From Lineus longissimus (Eukaryota > Nemertea > Pilidiophora > Heteronemertea > Lineidae), in the NCBI RefSeq assembly GCF_910592395.1, contig NC_088323.1, positions 62,001 to 126,000 of the forward strand: a DNA stretch of 64,000 nucleotides, in the 5' to 3' direction. Positions within the stretch are counted from its first letter, which is position 1; each line of letters starts with the position of its first letter. Below, one piece after another: positions 27,001-39,000 of this stretch. A program made the position numbers and the translations under genes. Below the pieces are notes generated by a model that searched no databases, was not told the DNA's origin, and was given only the letters and a program-made list of their open reading frames with translations.

Positions 27001-30000
27001 TGCCCTTGTGGTAAGCACTGAATGTGTTTGGACGTGAACACTTGGTGTATTGTTCACAATGTCACATCCTACATGTCCTATAGTACACACCCATCATGCC
27101 CTTGTGGTAAGCACTGAATGTGTTTGGACGTGAACACTTGGTGTAAGCTTGTAAGAGACTTAAGTCTTCTGTGATGTATGCTGTTGATGTTGTGTCACTA
27201 GGCATTGGTGAGCTTTCTGGCACTTGGTGTTCTCAACCATTGGCTCATGAATGGAAAAATGAATTTCAAAATTGTGCGACAACATTTTGGCCGTCTTTAA
27301 CATAACTTGTCATTATTTCATAGAATATGATGGTAGAGGAACTACAGAAGGTAGGGTAACGACAGTCAGTCGTTCACACGATTCATGTGTGGGATATTTT
27401 CAAAGAGAAGGACTGGAAAACAATCACAGGAGATGTTTGATTTTCTGTCCTTCCCTTGTGTGTTTGGCCTCTTTTTCAACTGATGAAATCAGAGGGGATT
27501 CGTCACTTGAGCTTGCCATTCTGAACTTGCCTACGCTGCAACCTCTGGGATGCAACAAAAAGTGACCATGTTTTAGCACATTTCCCCAACCAGTCTTTTG
27601 AAAAAGAGGCCTGATGTGTCCTTCATCCAGATCGATACCTAATCATCACCAAGTGCTTTTGATTTGATTATCTGTATTATTGTATCTTCATTCACGAAAA
27701 ATGTGTTCATTTAAAACATGTTACTTGTTTCTGTTAGTGTGTTGAGTGTGTCGTAACAGTCAGGTCATGCTCTGTGACTGGTCACGTGTAGGTATTGAAG
27801 TCGACTGATCCCGGTACAAAACTTGTTGTTTAGACAGATTGTTTGATTGTCCATAATATCACTTCACACTCAATGAGACTATTGCACTGCAAACTAATCT
27901 CCAGTTTGAATTTGATGTTCTGTCTAGATCTTCCTAGCACTAGATCGGTAAAGGAGAACTGAAAACCTGATGATAGCCCCAAACAATGAGCACACTCTTG
28001 TATCATCCAGTGCCAGGTTCAGTAGCCCCAAACAATGAGCACACTCTTGTATCATCCAGTGCCAGGTTCAGTAGCCCCAAACAATGAGTACACTCTTGTA
28101 TCATCCAGTGCCAGGTTCAGTAGCCCCAAACAGTGAGCACACTCTTGTATCATCCAGTGCCAGGTTCAGTAGCCCCAAACAGTGAGCACACTCTTGTATC
28201 ATCCAGTGCCAGGTTCAGTAGCCCCAAACAATGAGCACACTCTTGTATCATCCAGTGCCAGGTTCAGTAGATGGAGTTGGTATATGCCACCATTCCATTG
28301 GGATCTTGGAACAGTTGAAAGAGCTGCCATTATGTGGTGGAAGAGCTCACACTTCAACCTGGCTTGCTTCTGTGTACTCATGTACCTACTTGGCTAAAAG
28401 ATACTCTTACCAGCAACACATGGAACTGACGAAATGATGGCGACTTAGAGTTGATGCAATGGCAGAACATGTAAAAGAGAGTCAAGACTTTGAGTGGCCT
28501 CATGGTACAACAGAGTTCAGGCTTCTGCAGTTGTTTGTAAAAGGTGGAAAGTTAGTTGGTGCGAAATTCAACCCAGCTGCCACGAAATGGATGTGGACAG
28601 ATCGTTGGATGATATAATCATTTCAAACTTTTGATTTCAGCGCCATTAGATGGAGAGGATAAAGAGGATGAATGGCTGGGTGTGACGGTAAAAAGTCAGG
28701 GGCCGGGCAAAAAAGTCTTGGTGAGTGGGGAGTCGTGTTTGTGGGTCAAAAGCATTGCATGAATAACATGGTTTGAATGTGTGAAAAGCCTGGTGAACAA
28801 AGCTGAATTGAGTCGAGACAGCAAGAGGTTTTTAGCTCATGAAAGGATTGGGGTGAGCTGTAAACTGCACAGTTTGAACAATTGATGTTTAAACAAAAGG
28901 TTATGAGTGTTATTACCTTGTCATATAATCAGTGATGATGATATATCAGATGTTTTATGGCATGTAATTTGATCGAACAACAGATAACTCATTAAAGTAA
29001 TGACTTTTGGAGATCATTGTTATATGAGACAATGATTACTAAATGTGACTTTTCTCTATTGCAGGCGTGTGCCCATCGATATAAACATATAGGACCAAGT
29101 CGTACTGACATCCAGTTTATATGGGGTCTTGGTTTATGTTACACGTTATATAACACATTAGATGAGGACTCAGTCCACAATCCGTGCAGTGGACGCTCAG
29201 TGGTCAGTGGCCATGAGGAGTTTGGAGTCTGCCAGGCTGGTACTAGCGGATTTCTTACCGATGTAAGCCTGGTTGTTATTTAACCTTAAAGGGGCATGTG
29301 AAATAGAACTAATTCCTATGTATTGAACTTTGAAGTCCTATAAATATCACTTTTTATTTCACCCTCAGTATATTTAGGCCATCTTAAAAGGCATACCTCA
29401 TGTGTCCCGCTAACTACAGGCCATGTCCATGGTAGCCAAAAACAATGGCATGTTTTAAAGTTTTTGATTGATATAATAGCTGCCATTTATTAACAATTCA
29501 TTTATTTTAGGATGATCGTATTCTTATTGGGGCACCTGGGCCTTACAACTGGCGAGGTGCTATCTTCAAAAATTCTATTGAAGACAACCTCAATGCTGAC
29601 ACCTGGTGGTATAAAAGCACACTACAAAACCAAAAACGGGCGACCGATCTTCCCCCTCCTGTTGATATTTACTCGTATCTCGGTAAGTCAGAGAGTGAGC
29701 ATGTCGATTGTCTCATAGACGACGCTGTAATCAGACACTAAGTTGACATTTCAAGTCGAGTACAGGAGTTGTAATGAAACCAGGTCTCCACTCACCAAAC
29801 CCTTGGATTGACAGTCGATTGCCTGACCCAGTACGCCACTGTGCTCAACACGATATCATAGCCTATTGCTTGCAGGTTAGACTGAATGTAGAAACTGTAG
29901 GCCATAATGTGCATGTAGTACTTTCTTGCTGCTGATATTGCAGTGAGTGTGGGAAACATCTCTGTTGAGCTATGTTTGAAAGAAGCTTTCTTTCTTGCAG

Positions 30001-33000
30001 GTTACTCAGTGACAGCCGGTAAATTCCTAAACAATGAGATGACGTACGCGTCAGGGTCGCCACGCGCCAACGAGACTGGCCGTGTTGTCTTATTCACCGA
30101 GAACAAAGTGCCCAAGTATCTTAAGTTTGAGCCGCAGCATATCCTTAAAGGCGAGCAGTTTGGGTCGTACTTCGGGGCAGAGGTTCTCTCGATTGATGTC
30201 AACAATGATGGACTCCTTGATCTGGTGATTGGAGCTCCGTTTTATCATGGCACTCGTGTTGGTGGCAAGATCTACATCTATATGAACTCATTGCCTCAGG
30301 TAAGCTGGTAAACGCTTTTGTGGATGTTCGTGTTGATATCTTGGTCATGAGCTACAAGCCTGTGCAGAAAGATACAACCTTAGTTAGGCTGTTGATGTCA
30401 TGGTCATGAGCTACAAGCCTGTGCAGAAAGATACAACCTTAGTTAGGCTGTTGATGTCATGGTCATGAGCTACAAGCCTGTGCAGAAAGATACAACCTTA
30501 GTTAGGCTGTTGATGTCTGGTCATGAGCTATAAGCCTGTGCAGAAAGATACAACCTTAGTTAGGCTGTTGATGTCATGGTCATGAGCTACAAGCCTGTGC
30601 AGAAAGATACAACCTTAGTTAGGCTGTTGATGTCATGGTCATGAGCTACAAGCCTGTGCAGAAAGATACAACCTTAGTTAGGCTGTTGATGTCATGGTCA
30701 TGAGCTACAAGCCTGTGCAGAAAGATACAACCTCAGTTAGGCTGTTGATGTCCATGATTTCAAATAGCTGAAGAAAGAGGGGGCTTGGATTTAAGGGATT
30801 CCAAGTGGGCTCCAAATGGGGATGGTTTAATAGGGGGCTCCACATGGGATGGTTTGGTCCAAACTCTTTTTCTCTTGTGTCATTGTGCATCGTGTGAGTT
30901 GAGTTTCTAGCACCATACGTATCGACCCAGTGACTCTGGGAGAGGTCAGTGTTTATTGCCTTATGTTGATATCTGATTGTTTGTATGTTCTCGTTCAGGG
31001 CATCACAGACAAGACAGTGCCGGTCGAGATCACCAGCCGCAACATGAATGAGAAGGAGTGTATGGAACTTGGCTGTGAGCACGCTCGGTTTGGATTCTCA
31101 CTGGCCAACCTGGGAGACTTGAACAGGGATGGATATGATGGTGAGGTCACAACCGGGTTTTGTTTTCAGGAAAAGTGCTTAAACAATTGAATTCTATCGG
31201 ATGAGAGAACTCTGGTGTTTTAGTAGTTTTGTAAGATTGTCTTAAATGGACATTGATTTCTTTCAGACCTTGCTGTTGGCGCCCCCTATGAGGGGAATGG
31301 AACAGTGTATATCTTCAATGGTGGAAAAGATGGCATCAATACAGAATACTCACAGGTTAGTTTGCATGAGACCTCAGAGCTGAGTGGGAAGTGGGAACGT
31401 CTGCCAGTTGACGCCAGTTGATGCGTGGATTAGATCCAGGTATAGACAACTTCTTTTACCAGTGCTGCTCAGTCACCCACAACCCTAACCAACCATCCAA
31501 CCAACCAGTATTTCTTCCCTTTGCAGAGGATCCCAGCCTCCAGCATCCAAGGTCCCTCGGACCTGAAGACGTTTGGTTACTCACTCTCAGGTGGACAGGA
31601 CATGGACCACAATGGCTACCCAGATCTGTTAGTCGGTGCGTACGAATCAAATCATGCCCTTCTCCTCCGGGCGCGACCAGTCGTGAACATTTTCTCTGAG
31701 TTTAAGACGTCTCCCAAGATGGTCAACCCAAAGCAGGAGACGTGTGCGGCTGGTATCTGCTTCAAGATGGAGCTGTGTTTCAGGTTTACGGCTGAACCGA
31801 AGAACAAGTAAGTTATACTCTTCACCACCAGGGGGATATTATCTTCAGTTTGTTCTTATGAATGAGCATATTGTAATGAAGACTTGCGGAGGGATATCTT
31901 TCTTCTGTGTTGACTTTGCTTTGTGTGTCAAGTTTATTTGACTTTCCTTTTTGAATGGAATGACCTCCTTCACATACCTATTCCACATCTTCCTGCATGA
32001 TCGCTTCCACTAGACTCCCTTAGGTTGTCCATGTTCTGGGCAGTCACTCGGGCCTGACCTCATGATGTTACACGACTTGTCCCATTACTGTATATATTCA
32101 TGTCACTTTGTTGTATAAGTTTGGTTTCTGAACTATCGGAGAACGTACAGGATGCCGGAAATGACGTCATTACAAATTGGCCCACCTTCATGATGGTCAA
32201 ACTGATCCAATGGGTCACACTTCATCATGGTGAAGTGTAAGGTGTCGACGTCATGGTGAAGTGTAAGGTGTCGAGGTCATGGTGAAGTGTAAGGTGTTGA
32301 CGTCATGGTGAAGTGTAAGGTGTTGACGTCATGGTGAAGTGTAAGGTGTCGACGTCATGGTGAAGTGTAAGGTGTCGACGTCATGGTGAAGTGTAAGGTG
32401 TCGACGTCATGGTGAAGTGTAAGGTGTCGACGTCATGGTGAAGTGTAAGATGGTGACGTCATGGTGAAGTGTAAGGTGTCGACGTCATGGTGAGGTGTAA
32501 GGTGTCGACGTCATGGTGAGGTGTAAGGTGTCGACGTCATGGTGAAGTGTAAGGTGTCGACGTCATGGTGAAGTGTAAGATGGTGACGTCATGGTGAAGT
32601 GTAAGATGGTGACATCAACCAGAAGTCACGTTACTGCACAAGCTCTATCGTTTTGCTGGCTCTTATTCTGAACCACCCTGTATGATACACGTTGCATGGT
32701 TTAATGCACCACGCATGACGTCTGCTTGTGATTGGCTGACCTTGTTTTCTTTCTCTTTCTCCGTCATCTAGTCAATCTGGGTTTGTATTCGACTAAGCTT
32801 TCTACCCACCTCCTGCATGCTTATAGAAGCAGGCTGCGTTTCTTCCAAATACACCAGTCATTGTCTCACTTTAACATCCACAACTCCTAAGATTTCTGAT
32901 AAATATTCGTCTTCAGTAAATACACCGATATTGACCTCCCTCGGTTTAAGAAGTTGTATTTGAAGGAAGCTACAGTCAATTCTGATGCATACATTCAACA

Positions 33001-36000
33001 AACTTGCTGTGGATATCCAGGTGGCTGGGTTAACTTGGATACAGACAGAATGTCGTGTCGAGGATGAACTCATGAAGTTATTGCCATAGGCTGGCAGCTT
33101 GTTTGTTGGATGTATGCTCTCCACCTCATGCCATATCATAGTTGCCCTGTCACTGTCGCAACTCCATCATCTATTACAGAGAATAAAGCCATTCATTATA
33201 TTTAACCTGTTCATTTTGTTGACCTTGGTTGACGGGCTTATAACACTCATGTGGTACCTCATTAATGCCTTGTTCTCAGCTGGTGAGAGATTGGTTAGTA
33301 TCTCCATGCAAGTGGGCTCTTGCTTTTTGGGGGGGATTCTCAATGCTAGACTGTCAAGTATAACCACTACATGTAGTAATACGTCTCTATTCTTAAGGCC
33401 TGAGAATGGTCTCTTCAAGCATCCCAGCTAACTGTAACAGTTGCCAGTTTGTGTCAGCTACACCTAATAAGCTCTTGTTATAATTCCTTGGGTCTTTTAG
33501 CAGCTAAACTCTATCCTAACTTGACATAAACTAAGGTCATTGTTGAAACATACAGGAGGAGTGTGGTGAAGATTTATAGAAATGTAATATGTCTGCCTGT
33601 ATTTGTCATCCCCCTCCCCCATGCACAAGCACACACCCTGGAAGAAACTCACAGATACAGCCACAGGGGCTAGTCTAAGTAATGTTGAGATTGGGTCCCC
33701 CCACAAGCCAACACATGAGCATGAAGGCCCCCCCCCCCCCCCCGAATCTAGGGAATCAGTCTCACTCCATTAATGGTTGCACTTATAATGTTACAGAGGT
33801 GGTGGGACCACTCATTTCATACACACAGGTTATGCTGATCGCAACCATATATTTATTCAACATGATGTGAATCTGTTTTCCTACTTCAAACTCTGATGAC
33901 TTCCAGCCATTGGTTTGATATCACCTTGTTTTATAAGCAGTTGAGTTTAACCTGTCGGCATGCTGTCACATCCATTCAGCTAATCCCAGTGAGAATGATT
34001 GCCCTATCTTCTAGAACCCCCTTCCCATAAAACCTACATGTAAGGAAACAGTCAGTATCCAAAGGTAAGCAAGGAAACAACCTAAAAGTTGACAAATATT
34101 TGAAACTTTAACCTCATCTTTGAACTGTTTTTGTTTTCAGATTTGCAGCAGTAAGGCCCACCATACATTACACAGTGATCGCTGAGAGATACGAAGGTGG
34201 CTTTTCATTCTCCCGTGTCATGTTCAAACAGGCACAGGATAATGAGAAACGCTACCAGGTGTCTGGAACGCTTCAACTCTTCACCCAAGATCGCAACATG
34301 AAGAAATGTATCAACGAGGAGGCTTTCATTGATGTGAGTTGTACTAGGAACACCCTAACTTACCACCAAGAGCTGCTCGAACACGGGCACACCCCTCCCT
34401 CAATCCTCAGGGCTCTTCTATCATGAGTAACAGGGAGTTTTAAGAATGATCTATTCAGCGCCTGTTAAACCACCTCCTGATTTCAACTGTAACCATTGTT
34501 TACATCTGACATCTCCTGACCTCCCCAGCACCCTGACAACCTGTTATGACGTAACACTGACATCTCCTGACCTCCCCAGCACCCTGACAACCTGTTATGA
34601 CGTAACACACATTTTGATGTTTTTCAGCCGGCAACAAAGGATCTGTTGAACCCTATCAACTTCATGATCACGTACGGCTTGGAAGAGAAGATCCCACCCC
34701 CACTCATCCCCGGACAACCACTCCCTGAGATCAATGACTACCCTACATATAACTCCAAGGATGCCACACAGATGTACATGGTATGTTGTCCTGCATGCTA
34801 TAAGTTTACATAGGTGGGTTTATATACACCAGTCAAATGTCTCTGACTTGAGATTCTGCCTCAGAAAGAGTCCATCGCCAGCTACTGTTCATTCTTGGGA
34901 GGTGCTTGCTTGTGTAGGCACCAGGTATATTCAAAGGACAAATACATTCATGACTTTCTCCAGGGAGGTGCTTGCTTGTGTAGGCACCAGGTATATTCAA
35001 AGGACAAATACATTCATGACTTTCTCCAGGGAGGTGCTTGCTTGTGTAGGCACCAGGTATATTCAAAGGACAAATACATTCATGACTTTCTCTTTCAGCT
35101 TGACTTTGAGAAGAACTGTGGCAAAGACAATGTGTGCCGGAGTGACCTTGAGGTGACGTACAGCATTGACAACCTGGAAAGGTAAGTGTACTACTTTTAT
35201 GAGCATCTCCTCTTATAAAATATATAATGATATATACACATATAATGATATATAAAATCTGCTAAAAGTGATAAGGTGGAGGTCAGTGGATTAGACTGAA
35301 ACTTTGACCATTGTTGAAACTTTGACCAGTGTCAGCCATTTCCATGGCTGGCACTGATACTGACATAAAAGGCAACGAAAGGCAAGTTTTCATGTTGACT
35401 AATTCCATGTTGTTGACATATTTCATTGCAGGCTTGATTTCGCACGGTATGTAACTAAGATGTTATGCATTTGCTGCAAGTAGACAGGGTGGTGGTGATT
35501 GTACCGTGTGCCTTGTGTTTATGCTGGGGGCGGATACCTTCATAGCTTTAAGACCACCTCGTACCACACTCTAACTTTTCTAGTGTTGGTTACCAGTGCT
35601 TTTAGATGGAAGGTGCCATGTTTTTCCTTTGTTACGAGAGAATATTTACCAGGGAGGGTTACAACATTGACACTGAATGCAGTGAGGAATCTCTTCCACC
35701 TCCATGTGTCTCCCGTGCACAATCAGTCCCATTCTGCATGGAAGCCAAAATGATCTTTCTTTTCTTAAGAAGCTTTATTGGACAATACAGCAAACACTCC
35801 TTCTTATTTCTCTCTTCAGTTGGCCTCGTCCACAATGAAAGCACTTTCTCTGTTTTCTCTTACTCTCCGTTTTACTTGGGACCTCTGTTTAAGACCTGAC
35901 TTGCCGTGTTCCATTCTCTCCTTTGTACATTGCACCAGTCTCTTCAGCATTGACCATCCCGACATTTGTTCAATGCCTCGACAATCTTCAGCCCATACCT

Positions 36001-39000
36001 CCCACCCCAAGTTGCCCCAGACAATCTTCAGCCCATACCTCCCACCCCAAGTTGCCCCAGACAATCTTCAACCCATACCTCCCACCCCAAGTTGCCCCAG
36101 ACAATCTTCAACCCATACCTCCCACCCCAAGTTGCCCCAGACAATCTTCAGCCCATACCTCCCACCCCAAGTTGCCCCAGACAATCTTCACCCCATACCT
36201 CCCACCCCAAGTTGCCCCAGACAATCTTCAGCCCATACCTCCCACCCCAAGTTGCCCCAGACAATCTTCAGCCCATACCTCCCACCCCAAGTTGCCCCAG
36301 ACAATCTTCAGCCCATACCTCCCACCCCAAGTTGCCCCAGACAATCTTCAGCCCATACCTCCCACCCCAAGTTGCCCCAGACAATCTTCAGCCCATACCT
36401 CCCACCCCAAGTTGCCCTGCCTCTCACAAGTCTCACCTTATGATTCTATGATTGGTTACTCGGACGATAAAGCCAAAGATAACTTGTGGCCCATCTCTGT
36501 CTGATCCCAGGTACAGGTGCTATCAAAGTACACAACAGTTACAGTGTGACAGTTGGTCCGTTATTCTCCTTCCCCAGACCTGTCACATCCCCAGTGACAG
36601 GTACTATAGGATGTAAGGTACACTACCATGTGACAAGCACAGTTGGTCCGTTATTCTCCTTCCCCAGACCTGTCACATCCCCAGTGACAGGTACTATAGG
36701 ATGTAAGGTACACTACCATGTGACAAGCACAGTTGGTCCGTTATTCTCCTTCCCCAGACCTGTCACATCCCCAGTGACAGGTACTACAGGATGTAAGGTA
36801 CACTGCTGTGTGACAAGCACAGTTGGTCCGTTATTCTCCTTCCCCAGACCTGTCACATCCCCAGTGACAGGTACTATAGGATGTAAGGTACACTACCATG
36901 TGACAAGCACAGTTGGTCCGTTATTCTCCTTCCCCAGACCTGTCACATCCCCAGTGACAGGTACTATAGGATGTAAGGTACACTACCATGTGACAAGCAC
37001 AGTTGGTCCGTTATTCTCCTTCCCCAGACCTGTCACATCCCCAGTGACAGGTACTATAGGATGTAAGGTACACTACTGTGTGACAAGCACAGTTGGTCCG
37101 TTATTCTCCTTCCCCAGACCTGTCACATCCCCAGTGACAGGTACTATAGGATGTAAGGTACACTACCATGTGACAAGCACAGTTGGTCCGTTATTCTCCT
37201 TCCCCAGACCTGTCACATCCCCAGTGACAGGTACTATAGGATGTAAGGTACACTACTGTGTGACAAGCACAGTTGGTCCGTTATTCTCCTTCCCCAGACC
37301 TGTCACATCCCCAGTGACAGGTACTATAGGATGTAAGGTACACTACCATGTGACAAGCACAGTTGGTCCGTTATTCTCCCTCCCCAGACCTGTCACATCC
37401 CCAGTGACAGGTACTATAGGATGTAAGGTACACTACTGTGTGACATCACAGTTGGTCCGTTATTCTCCTTCCCCAGACCTGTCACATCCCCAGTGACAGG
37501 TACTATAGGATAGAGTGAAGGGTACACGACCGTGTGACAAGCACACACATGTTACTCTGTCCTGACTTGACTCTGTCTCCTTTCAGTGAAGGACCTAACA
37601 AGTACGTGCTGAGTCTGGGTGAACACTCTGAGGTTACCTTGAGATTCCATGTGAAGAATCGTAAGGAGGATGCCCACGCTGCTGAGTTCCATCTTTGGCA
37701 TCCGAGGGAATTCAAATACAGACTTAGCACGGTGAGTGATCTCCTTGTTCTATACTGTGCTAGATAACCAGTTGTGGGTAGGAGGCTGTTGTTGGTGTGG
37801 CATCAGCACATGGTCTGCAGGTCATTCGTGCTAGATAACCAGTTGTGGGTAGGAGGCTGTTGTTGGTGTGGCATCAGCACATGGTCTACAGGTCAAACTG
37901 GCTGACTTCAACAGGAAATATAATTGTCTTAATGAACATCTCTGTAAACTTGATTAAGACTTGGTCGGTTTGATTCATTTGGTCATCTGTATTCAAGACA
38001 CCTATGTTCTGCCTATCGAGTCTGTGTTACTTTTCTTTACCTTTGAAATGTTTTGGAAGAGATTGAAAAACCGATAAGTTTTTCTATGGTTAAACATGCA
38101 TGTTGTCTTTGACTATTTCCAGGATATTGTCTGCAATACTGTCGAAAATGTAAAGCATTACTTACTCTGTAACCTTGGCAACCCAATGAATTCTGGGAAA
38201 AGCAAGGATTTTGGCATCACGTTCTACACGTACAGTGTGACAAACTCTGAGAAGGATCTGCCGTTCAACTTCACCGTCAATACAACTAGTACCGATGTGA
38301 ATAGTAACATTCAGATGTCCATGTCGATCAGAGTGGTGGTCAGGACTGATATCCTTATCAGGGGTGGCTCATCCCCCGAGCAGGTCTTCTATGGCGGAGA
38401 GGTGAAGGGAGAGAGTGCCATCAGGATTGAGAAGGAGATTGGTAGCCCCCTCGTCCACAGCTACGAGGTAAGCTAGTGTGCAGTTAGTCATCTTGTTAAA
38501 CTCCAGTCACATCACTGTGTCACTGCTCTATAAACATGAGTTGATGAGCGGGAGTCTGCTGGCTATTCAGTTACTGAAAGCTCTCGGCATGTCGTGACCT
38601 TATGGACGAGCCTCAAGGATAGGTTTGGGTGGTTTTTTATGGTAAATGATCGCATCATTTTGTGTATTTGAAAGGCCTGATCTGAATGGTTTGGTGTTCA
38701 TGCTGTGGTTAGTTATGTTTGCTGAATACAATGATAGAGAACATCTAAGGATGTGTCCTTTTGTTTCAGGTGATCAACACTGGTCCTGGTACCGTACCGA
38801 GCTCCTCAGTGGATATCTTCTGGCCGTATGAAGTAGAGAATGGCTTAGACCAAGGCAAACATCTTCTCTACCTCATGCAAGAGCCACAGGTTGAGGGTGC
38901 TGATGGTCGCTGTATCATGCAGGAAGGCCAGGTTAACCCTCTCGGAATAGCTGTAAGTAGTTCATTCTCTGCGTAGCTCTATCTGGTTTCAAACAACACC

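Noticed and set aside
35778-36504. 161-221-codon Pro/Ser-rich frames
   Set aside because: Translation of the 40-bp array in three frames.
36486-37496. 336-codon plus-strand open frame with 30-residue period
   Set aside because: The 90-bp array unit is a multiple of three and lacks stops. There is no start context or domain, and it is inside an integrin intron.
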